DNA of 11,046 bases. It comes from Methanobacteriota archaeon (lineage in GTDB: Archaea; Thermoplasmatota; Thermoplasmata; UBA10834). The notes beneath the pieces are model-generated. The model saw nothing but the letters and a program-made list of their open reading frames with translations. It ran no database searches and had not been told where the DNA came from. The translations under genes were made by a program, and so were the position numbers. The stretch's first letter is position 1; the number at the start of each line of letters is the position of its first letter. This document shows positions 1-6,526 of this stretch, piece after piece. Location: positions 1-11,046 of the forward strand of contig JAABQR010000057.1 of the NCBI GenBank assembly GCA_011391345.1, written 5' to 3'.

Positions 1-425
1 TTCAGATATCTCCGGTGGTAGTCACTCAGGACGAGCTTCAGCTTCACATGGCATCCGGCCTTGATCGGGAGGTCTACAATCCCGTTCACGCGGTCGAGTT
101 TGTACGCCTGGTTCTCGGCCTTCATCATCAGGCGCCTGACATAGGGTATACCGCACGGGCCTGCCTTTGACCAGCGTCTCCGCAGGTTCTTCAGAATCGA
201 TCCGGCGACCTCGAACGAGCAGACCAGGTGCTTGGCGTACATGCCGGGGTGGTCCTGCCTGAAGTCCTTGTAGAGCAGCTTGACGAGGGAGTACCTGGAT
301 GTGACCCTCGCCTGGAGCCCCGCCCTGATTGCTCGGTTCACGGCGAGCCTGAAGTCCTCCATGAGCAGCTTCGCCTCGGAAGGGAGCTCGCCGTCCATCC
401 TGAATACCACCGCTTTATAAAGCAT
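1..425 (-). CDS. IS605 OrfB/TnpB-like transposase-associated protein, N-terminal part (cut by window edge)
   Basis: An open frame on the minus strand runs from the ATG at 425 to the left edge without a stop (141 codons). It starts MLYKAVVFRMDGE and continues with FRLAVNRAIRAGLQ, TSRYSLVKLLYKDFR, an NQAYKL segment near residue 110, and SDYHRRYL at the edge. This pattern (a beta strand, a helical 'VN.AI..GL' region, 'SR..L....YKDFR', then a basic stretch) resembles the N-terminal wedge region of archaeal OrfB/TnpB proteins of IS200/IS605-type elements. The RuvC-like nuclease motifs and zinc finger would lie off the window, so activity cannot be judged. A second in-frame ATG at 398 is possible. 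I prefer 425 because the extra residues extend the expected first beta strand, but neither has a clear ribosome binding site. TnpB proteins are RNA-guided DNA endonucleases of transposons; domesticated copies also exist. No tnpA or element end is visible. Confidence 0.7.
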   Translation of the reverse strand, partial: MLYKAVVFRMDGELPSEAKLLMEDFRLAVNRAIRAGLQARVTSRYSLVKLLYKDFRQDHPGMYAKHLVCSFEVAGSILKNLRRRWSKAGPCGIPYVRRLMMKAENQAYKLDRVNGIVDLPIKAGCHVKLKLVLSDYHRRYL

Positions 426-633
426 CCAAGATGGCCGGAGGGCGTCTGGCATATGCGTACTTCCGATTACATGTACACTGCGCGAGAATGCTCGGGCCCC
501 ATCCTTGGCCGCTCGCCTTGCGCTTCCCAACCAACCCCGGAGAACCCCATCACCCGATGTACACAGAACAGTTCACCCCAAACGTATATAAAGGGGTCAC
601 ATTTTAGGGGATAACTCCGCTGAGGATGCGTCC
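426..633. other. Intergenic region between divergent tnpB-like gene and rpoK
   Basis: This 208-base stretch separates two divergent genes. It holds the TATA box of the rpoK cluster near its right end. It also has two copies of the 8-mer ATGTACAC (471-478 and 557-564), the first inside the palindrome TACATGTA, and the palindrome GCATATGC around 449-456. No conserved gene was recognised in it, and no transposon end could be established. Confidence 0.5.
585..592 (+). promoter_or_regulatory. TATA box (TATATAAA) of the rpoK-rpsB cluster
   Basis: TATATAAA is preceded by A/C-rich bases (CCCCAAACG) that could serve as a BRE. It stands out in a GC-rich background. Using the usual archaeal spacing of about 25 bases, transcription would begin near 612-615. 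That leaves a leader of about 20 bases that includes the TGAGG ribosome binding site before the rpoK start at 634. Confidence 0.7.
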
Positions 634-810
634 TTGAGGTACACCAGATTCGAGAGAGCAAGGATTGTCGGCGCCCGTGCGCTCCAGATAAGCATGGGCT
701 CGCCAGTGTTGGTGGATTTGAAGGATGAGTCTATCATAGACCCCATCGAGATCGCGATACGCGAGTATGACATGGGGGTCATCCCTATGACGGTCAAGCG
801 CGAGACATGA
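634..810 (+). CDS. rpoK: DNA-directed RNA polymerase subunit K (RpoK/Rpb6 family)
   Basis: This 58-residue protein is the archaeal homologue of eukaryotic Rpb6, a small polymerase subunit that helps assemble and stabilise the core enzyme. It shows the family hallmarks almost end to end: [27 protein letters not shown], then [19 protein letters not shown] and a basic end. No ATG lies in frame between the upstream stop (TAA at 589-591) and this region. The start is taken as TTG at 634, because it places the conserved RYTRFE motif at the N-terminus and has TGAGG (621-625) eight bases upstream. An ATG at 626 is in another frame and closes after three codons. The stop codon overlaps the ribosome binding site of rpsB, indicating co-transcription. 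Its neighbours match the conserved archaeal rpoK/rpsB cluster. Confidence 0.9.
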   Translation: MRYTRFERARIVGARALQISMGSPVLVDLKDESIIDPIEIAIREYDMGVIPMTVKRET

Positions 811-819
811 GGTATCACG

Positions 820-1455
820 ATGGATGAGGTCGTAGAGGCACAGCCACAGGAAGAACAGGTCGCACAACTTCTCATACCGGAGGAGGTCTACCTCACATCT
901 GGCGTGCACATCGGCACTCAGCAGAAGAGCGCCGATATGAAGGAGTTCATTTTCAAGGTCAGGACGGACGGGCTGTATGTGCTCGACGTCAAGAAGACCG
1001 ATGACAGGATCAGGATTGCGGCCAGCTTCCTGGCCAGGTATGACCCGTCCAAGATCCTGGTCGTGTCCGCGAGGCAGTACGGACAGAAACCCGCCAAGGT
1101 CTTCGCGAAGACCATGGGCTCCAGCGTCGTCGCTGGCAGGTTCGTCCCCGGCTCGCTCACCAACCCCATTCTTCCGCACTTCATCGAGCCCGAGATCATT
1201 CTGGTCACGGACCCCGCGGCGGACGAGCAGGCCCTCAGGGAGGCCCTCAGCGTCGGCATACCCATCGTGGGCATATGCGACGCGAACAACGAGACGAGGC
1301 ACGTGGACCTGGTCGTGCCCTCGAACAACAAGGGCAGGCGCGCGCTCGCGACGGTCTACTGGCTCCTGACGAGGGAGATCCAGAAGGCCAGGGGCACCCT
1401 CAAGACCGACGACGATTTCAAGATGACGGTCGAGGACTTCGAGGCGACGCTCTAA
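820..1455 (+). CDS. rpsB: 30S ribosomal protein S2 (archaeal uS2)
   Basis: This 211-residue protein belongs to the ribosomal S2 family and is part of the small-subunit body. Recognisable segments are [20 protein letters not shown] near residue 26, [21 protein letters not shown], the '[14 protein letters not shown]' strand, [11 protein letters not shown], and the C-terminal [12 protein letters not shown] with [13 protein letters not shown] and [18 protein letters not shown]. It lacks the coiled-coil insert of bacterial S2, as expected for archaea. A short acidic, glutamine-rich N-terminus (about 15 residues) precedes the conserved domain. GAGGT at 809-813 lies six bases before the ATG and overlaps the rpoK stop, so translation is probably coupled. 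In many archaea enolase sits between rpoK and rpsB; here they abut. Confidence 0.95.
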   Translation: MDEVVEAQPQEEQVAQLLIPEEVYLTSGVHIGTQQKSADMKEFIFKVRTDGLYVLDVKKTDDRIRIAASFLARYDPSKILVVSARQYGQKPAKVFAKTMGSSVVAGRFVPGSLTNPILPHFIEPEIILVTDPAADEQALREALSVGIPIVGICDANNETRHVDLVVPSNNKGRRALATVYWLLTREIQKARGTLKTDDDFKMTVEDFEATL

Positions 1456-1534
1456 GAGTCGTCCGGTTCGTCCCAGGCCCCGGAAAAGGCTATTATCCCG
1501 CGAGGGCATTGATTCCCGTGGGGATGTTGGTCAC

Positions 1535-2350
1535 ATGAGGCACCCTGCCGTTGCTGGGCAGTTCTACGAGGGCGATGAGCGCGCCCTGAAGAGACAGATC
1601 GACGCATGCTACCTTGGCCCGCTGGGGCCCGGCAGACTTCCTGAACTCAGGGCCGGTCCGAGGAAGGTCCTCGGGGGCGTGGCGCCGCACGCGGGCTACA
1701 TGTTCTCGGGGATGGTCGCGGCGCACCTGTACTCGAGGCTCGCGGAGGACGGCTTCGCGAAGAGCTTCGTCATCATCGGTCCTAACCACACGGGCAGGGG
1801 CTCGGGCATGGCCATCGCGATCGACGATTTCGAGACCCCGCTCGGGGTAGCCAAGGTCGACGAGGAGCTCGCCAAAGCCATCAGGAAAGACCTCGTGGAT
1901 GTGGACCCCGAAGCGCACTACTCCGAGCACTCGATAGAAATGCAATTACCTTTTCTGCAACATATCTCAAAGGACTTCAAGTTCGTCCCTCTGTGCATGG
2001 GTTTCCAGGATTACGAGTCCTCCCGCAGAGTCGGCGAGATAATCCGGGACGCGGTCAAGGGACGGGACGCGGTCGTCATCGCCTCGACCGATATGTCGCA
2101 CTATGTCACCCCGGACACGGCCAAGACGAAGGACGGCAAGGCGCTCAAGATGATCGAGGCGATGGACCCCGAGGGTCTGTACGAGACGGTCAGGGACGAG
2201 AACATCTCCATGTGCGGGTGCGGCCCTGTGATGGCGACCATGGTCGCATGCGGGGGCGGCAAGGCCAGGGTGCTGAAATATGCTACATCTGGGGATGTGC
2301 GCCCGATGAGGGACGTCGTAGGGTACGCGTCCGCCGTGATAGAGAAGTGA
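1535..2350 (+). CDS. amrB: Memo family protein (AmmeMemoRadiSam system protein B)
   Basis: This 271-residue Memo-family protein has a fold related to LigB-type non-haem iron dioxygenases. The N-terminus MRHPAVAGQFYEG is the family signature and fixes the start. Likely metal or active-site residues are H52 in the APHAGYMFSG motif, H85 in IGPNHTGRG, the EHSIEMQLPFL block (E131, H132), H189 in STDMSHY, and the cysteines of the CGCGPV motif (C227, C229). It follows rpsB as in many archaea, where the gene sits beside rps2. The usual partners of the AmmeMemoRadiSam set, the AMMECR1 protein and the radical SAM protein, are not in this window. The biochemical role is unsettled; human Memo has been linked to redox and cell-migration signalling. 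A weak AT-rich patch (CTATTAT, 1490-1496) in the 79-base gap after rpsB could be a minor promoter, but read-through is as likely. Confidence 0.92.
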   Translation: MRHPAVAGQFYEGDERALKRQIDACYLGPLGPGRLPELRAGPRKVLGGVAPHAGYMFSGMVAAHLYSRLAEDGFAKSFVIIGPNHTGRGSGMAIAIDDFETPLGVAKVDEELAKAIRKDLVDVDPEAHYSEHSIEMQLPFLQHISKDFKFVPLCMGFQDYESSRRVGEIIRDAVKGRDAVVIASTDMSHYVTPDTAKTKDGKALKMIEAMDPEGLYETVRDENISMCGCGPVMATMVACGGGKARVLKYATSGDVRPMRDVVGYASAVIEK

Positions 2351-2370
2351 GATTAGGGGGACCGTCCATC

Positions 2371-2946
2371 GTGGTGGCGATGCGGATGCCGAAGGTGACA
2401 TCGGCTGCGGTGCTGCTGATGTTCGCAATCACATTGGTCTGGGCGACGCTCGTGGTCGTTGCGCCCATGCTCGTGCCCGCGGGCACGTTGACCGACCTCT
2501 CGGGCCGCGTCGGCATCCATGACAACGATGTCCTGTTCGACGAGCTGTCCTCCGTGCCGCACGCCGTCTATTGGATAGGTGACGCGGAGTGTCACCAGCT
2601 GGCCAACAGGAGCCTCTTCATCAACGACAACCAGATGCCGTTCTGCGCTCGCGACGTCGGCCTGTTCGTCGGGCTCGCCGCGGCATCCGGGGTCGCGACC
2701 TTCGTCAGGTACAAGATCAACCCGCTCTTCGTGCTGGCGGGCCTGGTCCCGATAGGCGTGGACGGCGGGCTCCAGATGGTCACGGAGTACGAGTCCAACA
2801 ATCTTCTCAGAGTCGCCACGGGCCTCCTCGCAGGCGTGGTCCTCGCCCTCCTTCTGGCGCACTTCATGTTCGCGCTCCAGGATGAGAAGCCGCGTGCGGA
2901 AGCAGCCTCTGAGGAAGAGGTCCGGGGACGTCCCGGGCAACCATGA
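2371..2946 (+). CDS. DUF2085-type integral membrane protein
   Basis: This protein of about 191 residues has roughly four membrane segments (near residues 10-36, 96-112, 118-132 and 146-169) and a charged C-terminal tail rich in Glu and Arg. Between the first two segments it carries the DUF2085 signature: ECHQ (C74, H75) ... RS (R80, S81) ... Q88-M-P-F-C92-A-R. The two cysteines and the histidine could bind a metal or form a disulphide, but the function of the family is unknown to me. The frame is open much further upstream inside the Memo gene. I chose the GTG at 2371 because GGGGGA (2356-2361) lies nine bases before it and the hydrophobic segment begins soon after; ATG at 2380 is an alternative. 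It begins 20 bases after the Memo stop and may share its transcript. Confidence 0.75.
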   Translation: MVAMRMPKVTSAAVLLMFAITLVWATLVVVAPMLVPAGTLTDLSGRVGIHDNDVLFDELSSVPHAVYWIGDAECHQLANRSLFINDNQMPFCARDVGLFVGLAAASGVATFVRYKINPLFVLAGLVPIGVDGGLQMVTEYESNNLLRVATGLLAGVVLALLLAHFMFALQDEKPRAEAASEEEVRGRPGQP

Positions 2947-3013
2947 AATACCTTCCCATGCAATCGAGATGCTCGTAACAACCCGGACGCGACATCGGCC
3001 GGGGGTGGCGCAG

Positions 3014-3544
3014 ATGATGGGAACTACATCGGGTGTGGAGCAACCACCGCAACAGGGACCGTCCGCAACGTCGCCGGACCGCCGGTGCGTGACGTGCGGC
3101 AGGGCCATCGAGTGGCACATGAACGTGTGTCCGTACTGCGGGCATGACTACAGAGTGGTCGCCGGCCCTCCCTCGAAGCCCAGGACATCCAAGCCGGTGA
3201 TCGGTGGGACGCTTGTCATCATCGCTGGTATACTGGCACTCGCCATGGGCGTGTTCTACATAGTGGTGGAGCCGAGCGACCTCGATGCCTGGGGCTACTC
3301 CCCTGTCTCCGAGGCGGACCTGTCGCTCTCCGAGGTCGCGGACATACTGGGGACGTGCGGGATCATCGAGATCGTGATAGGCATGATCGCCATCGTGGGC
3401 GGCGCGTTCGCGATCATGCGCAGGAGCTTCGGGCTGGCCATCGCGGGTGCCGTTGTCGGCATGATCGGCGTGGGCTTCCTCGTCGGCGGGCTCCTGGGCC
3501 TGATCGGGCTCGTGCTCATAGCGATATCACGGTCCGAGTTCTGA
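3014..3544 (+). CDS. Zinc-ribbon multi-pass membrane protein, copy 1
   Basis: This 176-residue protein has a short polar N-terminus, then a four-cysteine zinc ribbon (C25xxC28 ... C39xxC42, ending CPYCGHDYR), a proline/lysine linker, and three or four hydrophobic segments (about 62-84, 112-134 and 140-172). The hydrophobic part is rich in Gly, Ile and Val, with a small soluble loop (about 86-108) between the first two. It ends SRSEF, close to the SKDEFR end of the next gene. The start was placed at ATG 3014 because GGGGGTGG (3001-3008) precedes it by five bases and the start then parallels the paralogue at 3672. The frame is open back to 2882 inside the DUF2085 gene, but that extension is low-complexity basic sequence. 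The zinc ribbon probably faces the cytoplasm. Function is unknown. Confidence 0.8.
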   Translation: MMGTTSGVEQPPQQGPSATSPDRRCVTCGRAIEWHMNVCPYCGHDYRVVAGPPSKPRTSKPVIGGTLVIIAGILALAMGVFYIVVEPSDLDAWGYSPVSEADLSLSEVADILGTCGIIEIVIGMIAIVGGAFAIMRRSFGLAIAGAVVGMIGVGFLVGGLLGLIGLVLIAISRSEF

Positions 3545-3597
3545 GTCCGCCAGTCAGGGCTGTCCTAGGCGGTCGCGGATATAATCATAACAAACAT

Positions 3598-3605
3598 TTT
3601 ATAAT
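3598..3605 (+). promoter_or_regulatory. TATA box (TTTATAAT) upstream of zinc-ribbon copy 2
   Basis: The region 3578-3611 is strikingly AT-rich for this genome. It contains ACAAACATTTTATAATTTTAA, with an A-rich BRE-like stretch before TTTATAAT. Expected transcription start is about 3628-3632, giving a leader of about 40 bases. The T tracts here (3597-3600, 3604-3608) could also help terminate transcription from the preceding gene. Confidence 0.6.
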
Positions 3606-3671
3606 TTTAAACCCCTTTCAGATGTGGAGCGGCGGGACGCGCTCACCGCTCCGAAATTGCGGAGGTGGAAG

Positions 3672-4118
3672 ATGACATCTGCACCGGGGGCAGCCCCGAC
3701 AAGGAACTGCGTCTCCTGCGGGAGAGCGATATCGTGGGACGCGAACGTGTGCCCGTACTGCGGACACGACTACAGGATGGCCATGGCAGGGCCTGCCGCC
3801 CAGAAGAAGGAGTCCGCGATGCCCGTCATAGGCGGCATCCTGATACTGCTCGTCAGCTTGGGATACCTAGCGGGCGGCGCGTTCGTCGCGGTCGCCGGCG
3901 GATCGTTCTTCTGGTTCGACATGGGCGTGTCAGGTTTGGCAGTGGTGTGCGGCATGGTCCTGCTCGTGCTCGGCCTGATAGTGTTGCTGGGTGGCATATT
4001 CGCCATACAGAGGAAGCACTTCGGGTTGGCGCTGGTCGCGGGCATCATGGCGATCCCGAGCCTGCTCGGCATCATCGGCCTGATACTGGTCATCGTGTCG
4101 AAGGACGAGTTCCGTTGA
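3672..4118 (+). CDS. Zinc-ribbon multi-pass membrane protein, copy 2
   Basis: This 148-residue paralogue of the preceding gene has the same plan. A four-cysteine ribbon (C13xxC16 ... C27xxC30) ends with the same CPYCGHDYR, followed by a short polar linker and then hydrophobic segments at about 51-78, 86-111 and 118-142. Shared details include CGRAI-W directly after the first cysteine pair, PVIGG at the first membrane segment, an 'FAI.R..FGLA' loop before the last segment, and a D/S-E-F end. The start is ATG 3672, with an excellent ribosome binding site GGAGGT at 3661-3666. An ATG at 3624 in frame would add a basic, unconserved extension and is rejected. It has its own TATA box. The region between the first two membrane segments is much shorter than in copy 1. 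Function is unknown. Confidence 0.8.
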   Translation: MTSAPGAAPTRNCVSCGRAISWDANVCPYCGHDYRMAMAGPAAQKKESAMPVIGGILILLVSLGYLAGGAFVAVAGGSFFWFDMGVSGLAVVCGMVLLVLGLIVLLGGIFAIQRKHFGLALVAGIMAIPSLLGIIGLILVIVSKDEFR

Positions 4119-4167
4119 CCTGAAACCCTTTCCGTAGCCTGTTTTTCACATCATCCAGGCGTCCAGG

Positions 4168-5103
4168 TCATATCCTCTTCATCATCCCCAGCTCGGGCTC
4201 GTACACGTCCCCCTTGTCCAGGAGGCTCGCGATGATCTCCTCGAGCCGGACCTTGTCCATCTTCTTCGCCTTCGCGGCCTCGACGACCTTGTCCCATGGG
4301 GCGCCCTTGCCGGCCGAGTCGAGCTTGTCTATGATCGCCAGGACGGTCCCCTCCTCGTCCGCGCCGACCCCGACCTCGGTCATCTCCTCCTCGCCGTCCT
4401 TGGCCTTCGGCGGGGGCGCGGGCTCGGCCTCCTTGGCCTGGACCCGCTTCGCGGGCCGGTCCTCCCTCTGGTCCCCGGACCACTTGCCCGGCAGCACGGA
4501 CGAGAGCGCGTCCTTGACGGAGTTCCTGAACCTGTCCAGGTCGATGTCCTTGTAATACTCGAGGGCGCGCACGACCCCGTCCGCGAGGTTCTCCGGGTAT
4601 CCGAGCTTCATGAGCTCGCCCACGCTCGGCTGGGCCATCTGCATCGCGTCCTTCATCGCGTCTATCCTCAGGAGAGTGCTCTTGGCCGTCTCGAGTATCC
4701 AGTGGTCCCTGGTCTGAGCGTCGACCTCCACGACCCTCTCGGGCCTGATGCTGAGGTACTTGACGCCCTCCTCTGGGGTGTAAGCCCTGCTCTTGCCCAC
4801 GATCGCGGCGAACGCGGGCGGGGACATCTTGGACAATGACGCTGCGGCCGATGGCTGGTACTCCCCAGCGGACACGTAGAACGTGCCAGTCGGGTCGGCG
4901 ACGCGCGCCCTGTACCTGGGTTTCCCCTCCTCTCCCAGGCTCTCGATGTCGGTCGCGACGCCCACGACGAGCATGCGGTTGACCTTCGCCCCGAGGGGCG
5001 TGATGATGTACGACACGGGCTTCTCGCCCTCGCCGGTGTACTCGAGTGTAGACGAGTTGAACTCCTCGGAGAAGACGCGCCACGCGACCTCGCGGACGTT
5101 CAT
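4168..5103 (-). CDS. RPA-associated OB-fold protein (COG3390 family)
   Basis: This 311-residue protein fits COG3390, the euryarchaeal partner of replication protein A. It starts MNVREVAWRVFSEEFN; residues about 35-125 look like an OB fold (VNRMLVVGVATDIE, YRARVADPTGTFYVSAGEYQP). A helical region follows to about 205, then a charged Pro/Lys/Glu linker (about 205-245), and a C-terminal winged-helix-like segment (about 252-308: AIIDKLDSAGKGAPWDKVVE, VRLEEIIASLLDKGDVYEP). That winged-helix end recalls the C-terminal domain of eukaryotic RPA32. The ATG overlaps the RPA stop as ATGA, and GGAGG (5115-5111) lies seven bases upstream inside the RPA gene, so the two are translationally coupled. The predicted role is to bind single-stranded DNA with RPA or modulate it during replication and repair. 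Confidence 0.85.
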   Translation of the reverse strand: MNVREVAWRVFSEEFNSSTLEYTGEGEKPVSYIITPLGAKVNRMLVVGVATDIESLGEEGKPRYRARVADPTGTFYVSAGEYQPSAAASLSKMSPPAFAAIVGKSRAYTPEEGVKYLSIRPERVVEVDAQTRDHWILETAKSTLLRIDAMKDAMQMAQPSVGELMKLGYPENLADGVVRALEYYKDIDLDRFRNSVKDALSSVLPGKWSGDQREDRPAKRVQAKEAEPAPPPKAKDGEEEMTEVGVGADEEGTVLAIIDKLDSAGKGAPWDKVVEAAKAKKMDKVRLEEIIASLLDKGDVYEPELGMMKRI

Positions 5104-6419
5104 CGGCTCTCCTCCAGCTCGACCAGGAGGCGTTCGACCTCGGGCCGGACATCCTCCATGCCCGTGCCAGCGTCGTTGACGATCATGGACAGGCCGTACT
5201 CATCCGATGTGACATTGCCCGTGACTGTGACGACCTTGAGCAGTAGCATCTCCTCGAAGGAGTCCTTGACGACGTCGAGGTTCATGGTCTTCTTGGCCTT
5301 CTCCATGCACTCGTCCAGCGTGCTCTCGGTGAGCTTCTCGGTGAGCTCGCGCCCTATGACCACGCTCACGGCGCCGCTGCCGTCGTCCACTATCGCCTTG
5401 ATCCTCAGGTCGGGGAGGCCCTCGACCCTCCCGTGGACCTTGCACGTGCCCTTCTGGAGCGCGCGCTTGCACTCGGGGCACCTCATGATGAGCCCGGAGC
5501 CGTCCCTGATCTCGATGATGGCGCCTCTGACGGTCGCGTCGGCGGCGCCGCCCCTGGCCGATATCTCGGATATCATCGACACGGAGGTCTTCTGGAGCTC
5601 CTCGGCCGATGGGAACTTCTCCTTGACCTTGGTGACCTCCGCGCGGTCGTCGAAGTTGAGCTGGGGTATGCCCCTCCAGCCCTTGACCGTGGCCTTGGAT
5701 ATCTTGAGTATGTCGCCCTGCTTGACCTTGAAGTCTGACCACGAGGTGAACTGGACCTTGCCGGTCTCGTCCGCGAACACGCCTGAGAATATCCTCTTCG
5801 CCTCGCCCTTGACCGTGACGTCCTTGGGGTCTATCGAGAGCACTCTGCCCTTGACCTGGACATACCCCATGCCCTCCCTGAGCTCGCCGATGGTGGCGAC
5901 CTTGGGCGGTCCATCGGCGACCTGTGTGTCCGGTATGGTCGCGGGGTCCTCCTTCCTGATGGATACCCTGTTGCCGAAGTTGACCTGGACCCTGCCCTGG
6001 TACTCGCGCGTGTACGCGCCCTTGACGGATATGACCTCTCCCTTGGACAGCGCCAGCCCCTCGGTCTCCCACGCGGTGTAGGGCAGCGTGGTCGAGTCGT
6101 CTCCCACGAAGCCGTAGATGATCCTCTTCTTCTCGCCCTTGGAGGTGATCTCCTTGTCGTTCGCGGACAGGACCCTGGCGACGAAGTCCACGTTCGGCTC
6201 GTTCGGCCTGAGCTCCGCGAGCTTCCTCTGGAATCCCACGGAGAAGGATGCGGAGTCCCCGCCGTACTTCTTCACGATGGTCTTCTTGGCCATGGGTATG
6301 CTGAGCCTGTACACATCGACGTACTTCCTCAGCTCCTCTGCGATCTCTTCCTCAGACAACTTGTCCCCGAGCGCCCTGGCAACTTCTTGTACGTGGGGCG
6401 CTAGATTCTCTATCTCCAT
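5100..6419 (-). CDS. rpa: Replication protein A, single-stranded DNA-binding protein
   Basis: This 439-residue euryarchaeal RPA coats single-stranded DNA in replication, repair and recombination. The N-terminal helical region (1-70) contains SEEEIAEELRKYVDVYRL, typical of euryarchaeal RPA. Three OB-type folds follow: about 76-155 (VARVLSANDKEITSKGEKKR ... VNFGNR), about 183-265 (VQVKGRVLSIDPKDVTVKGE ... LNFDDRA), and about 295-415. The third is interrupted by a zinc finger C314xxC317 ... C326xxH329 (RCPECKRAL, CKVHGRV), as in the known family. The frame is open 37 codons further upstream, but I chose ATG 6419. It starts at the conserved helix, has GGGGGA six bases upstream, and lies about 70 bases downstream of a TATA box that the longer frame would overlap. 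It is coupled to the COG3390 gene by a 4-base overlap. Confidence 0.93.
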   Translation of the reverse strand: MEIENLAPHVQEVARALGDKLSEEEIAEELRKYVDVYRLSIPMAKKTIVKKYGGDSASFSVGFQRKLAELRPNEPNVDFVARVLSANDKEITSKGEKKRIIYGFVGDDSTTLPYTAWETEGLALSKGEVISVKGAYTREYQGRVQVNFGNRVSIRKEDPATIPDTQVADGPPKVATIGELREGMGYVQVKGRVLSIDPKDVTVKGEAKRIFSGVFADETGKVQFTSWSDFKVKQGDILKISKATVKGWRGIPQLNFDDRAEVTKVKEKFPSAEELQKTSVSMISEISARGGAADATVRGAIIEIRDGSGLIMRCPECKRALQKGTCKVHGRVEGLPDLRIKAIVDDGSGAVSVVIGRELTEKLTESTLDECMEKAKKTMNLDVVKDSFEEMLLLKVVTVTGNVTSDEYGLSMIVNDAGTGMEDVRPEVERLLVELEESR

Positions 6420-6488
6420 GCTAAGTCCCCCAATGTTCAGGAGCAGCCGTTCGTACCTGTGCTGCTCGTCTCTTGACTGGGCGACGGC

Positions 6489-6497
6489 GATATAAAG
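6489..6497 (-). promoter_or_regulatory. TATA box (TTTATATC) of the RPA operon
   Basis: On the minus strand the sequence reads CATCCCTTTATATCGCC, an AT-rich box in GC-rich surroundings just beyond the methyltransferase stop (6527). Predicted transcription start is near 6465-6468, about 48 bases before the RPA ATG at 6419. RPA and its partner can therefore be expressed independently of the methyltransferase gene. Confidence 0.65.
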
Positions 6498-6526
6498 GGA
6501 TGCACTGCGGGCATGCGAAAGTACGT

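Noticed and set aside
412..423. Palindrome GCTTTATAAAGC as the TATA box of the TnpB-like gene
   Set aside because: It is only about 20 bases from the ATG at 398 and would lie inside the coding sequence if the preferred ATG at 425 is used; the spacing does not fit a normal archaeal promoter.
471..564. Direct repeat ATGTACAC (471-478 and 557-564) as a transposon end or operator
   Set aside because: Eight bases in two copies is weak evidence and no flanking symmetry supports a mobile-element end.
604..1509. 301-codon minus-strand open frame opposite rpoK and rpsB
   Set aside because: It lies antisense to two certain genes; its Arg/Asp/Leu/Val-rich translation is typical of GC-rich shadow frames and matches no family I recognise.
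1993..2370. Upstream extension of the DUF2085 frame into the Memo gene
   Set aside because: The sequence there is arginine/glycine-rich shadow of Memo; a ribosome binding site at 2356-2361 supports the later start.
4119..4167. Terminator between the convergent zinc-ribbon and COG3390 genes
   Set aside because: Only one T5 run (4141-4145) on the plus strand and no matching hairpin or minus-strand T run; too weak to list.
4151..5152. 333-codon minus-strand frame overlapping the COG3390 gene
   Set aside because: The translation is almost only Arg, Gly and Glu, a frame-shifted shadow of the COG3390 gene on the same strand.
5158..6081. 307-codon plus-strand frame opposite RPA
   Set aside because: Ser/Thr/Leu/Pro-rich antisense shadow of the RPA gene, with no recognisable motif.
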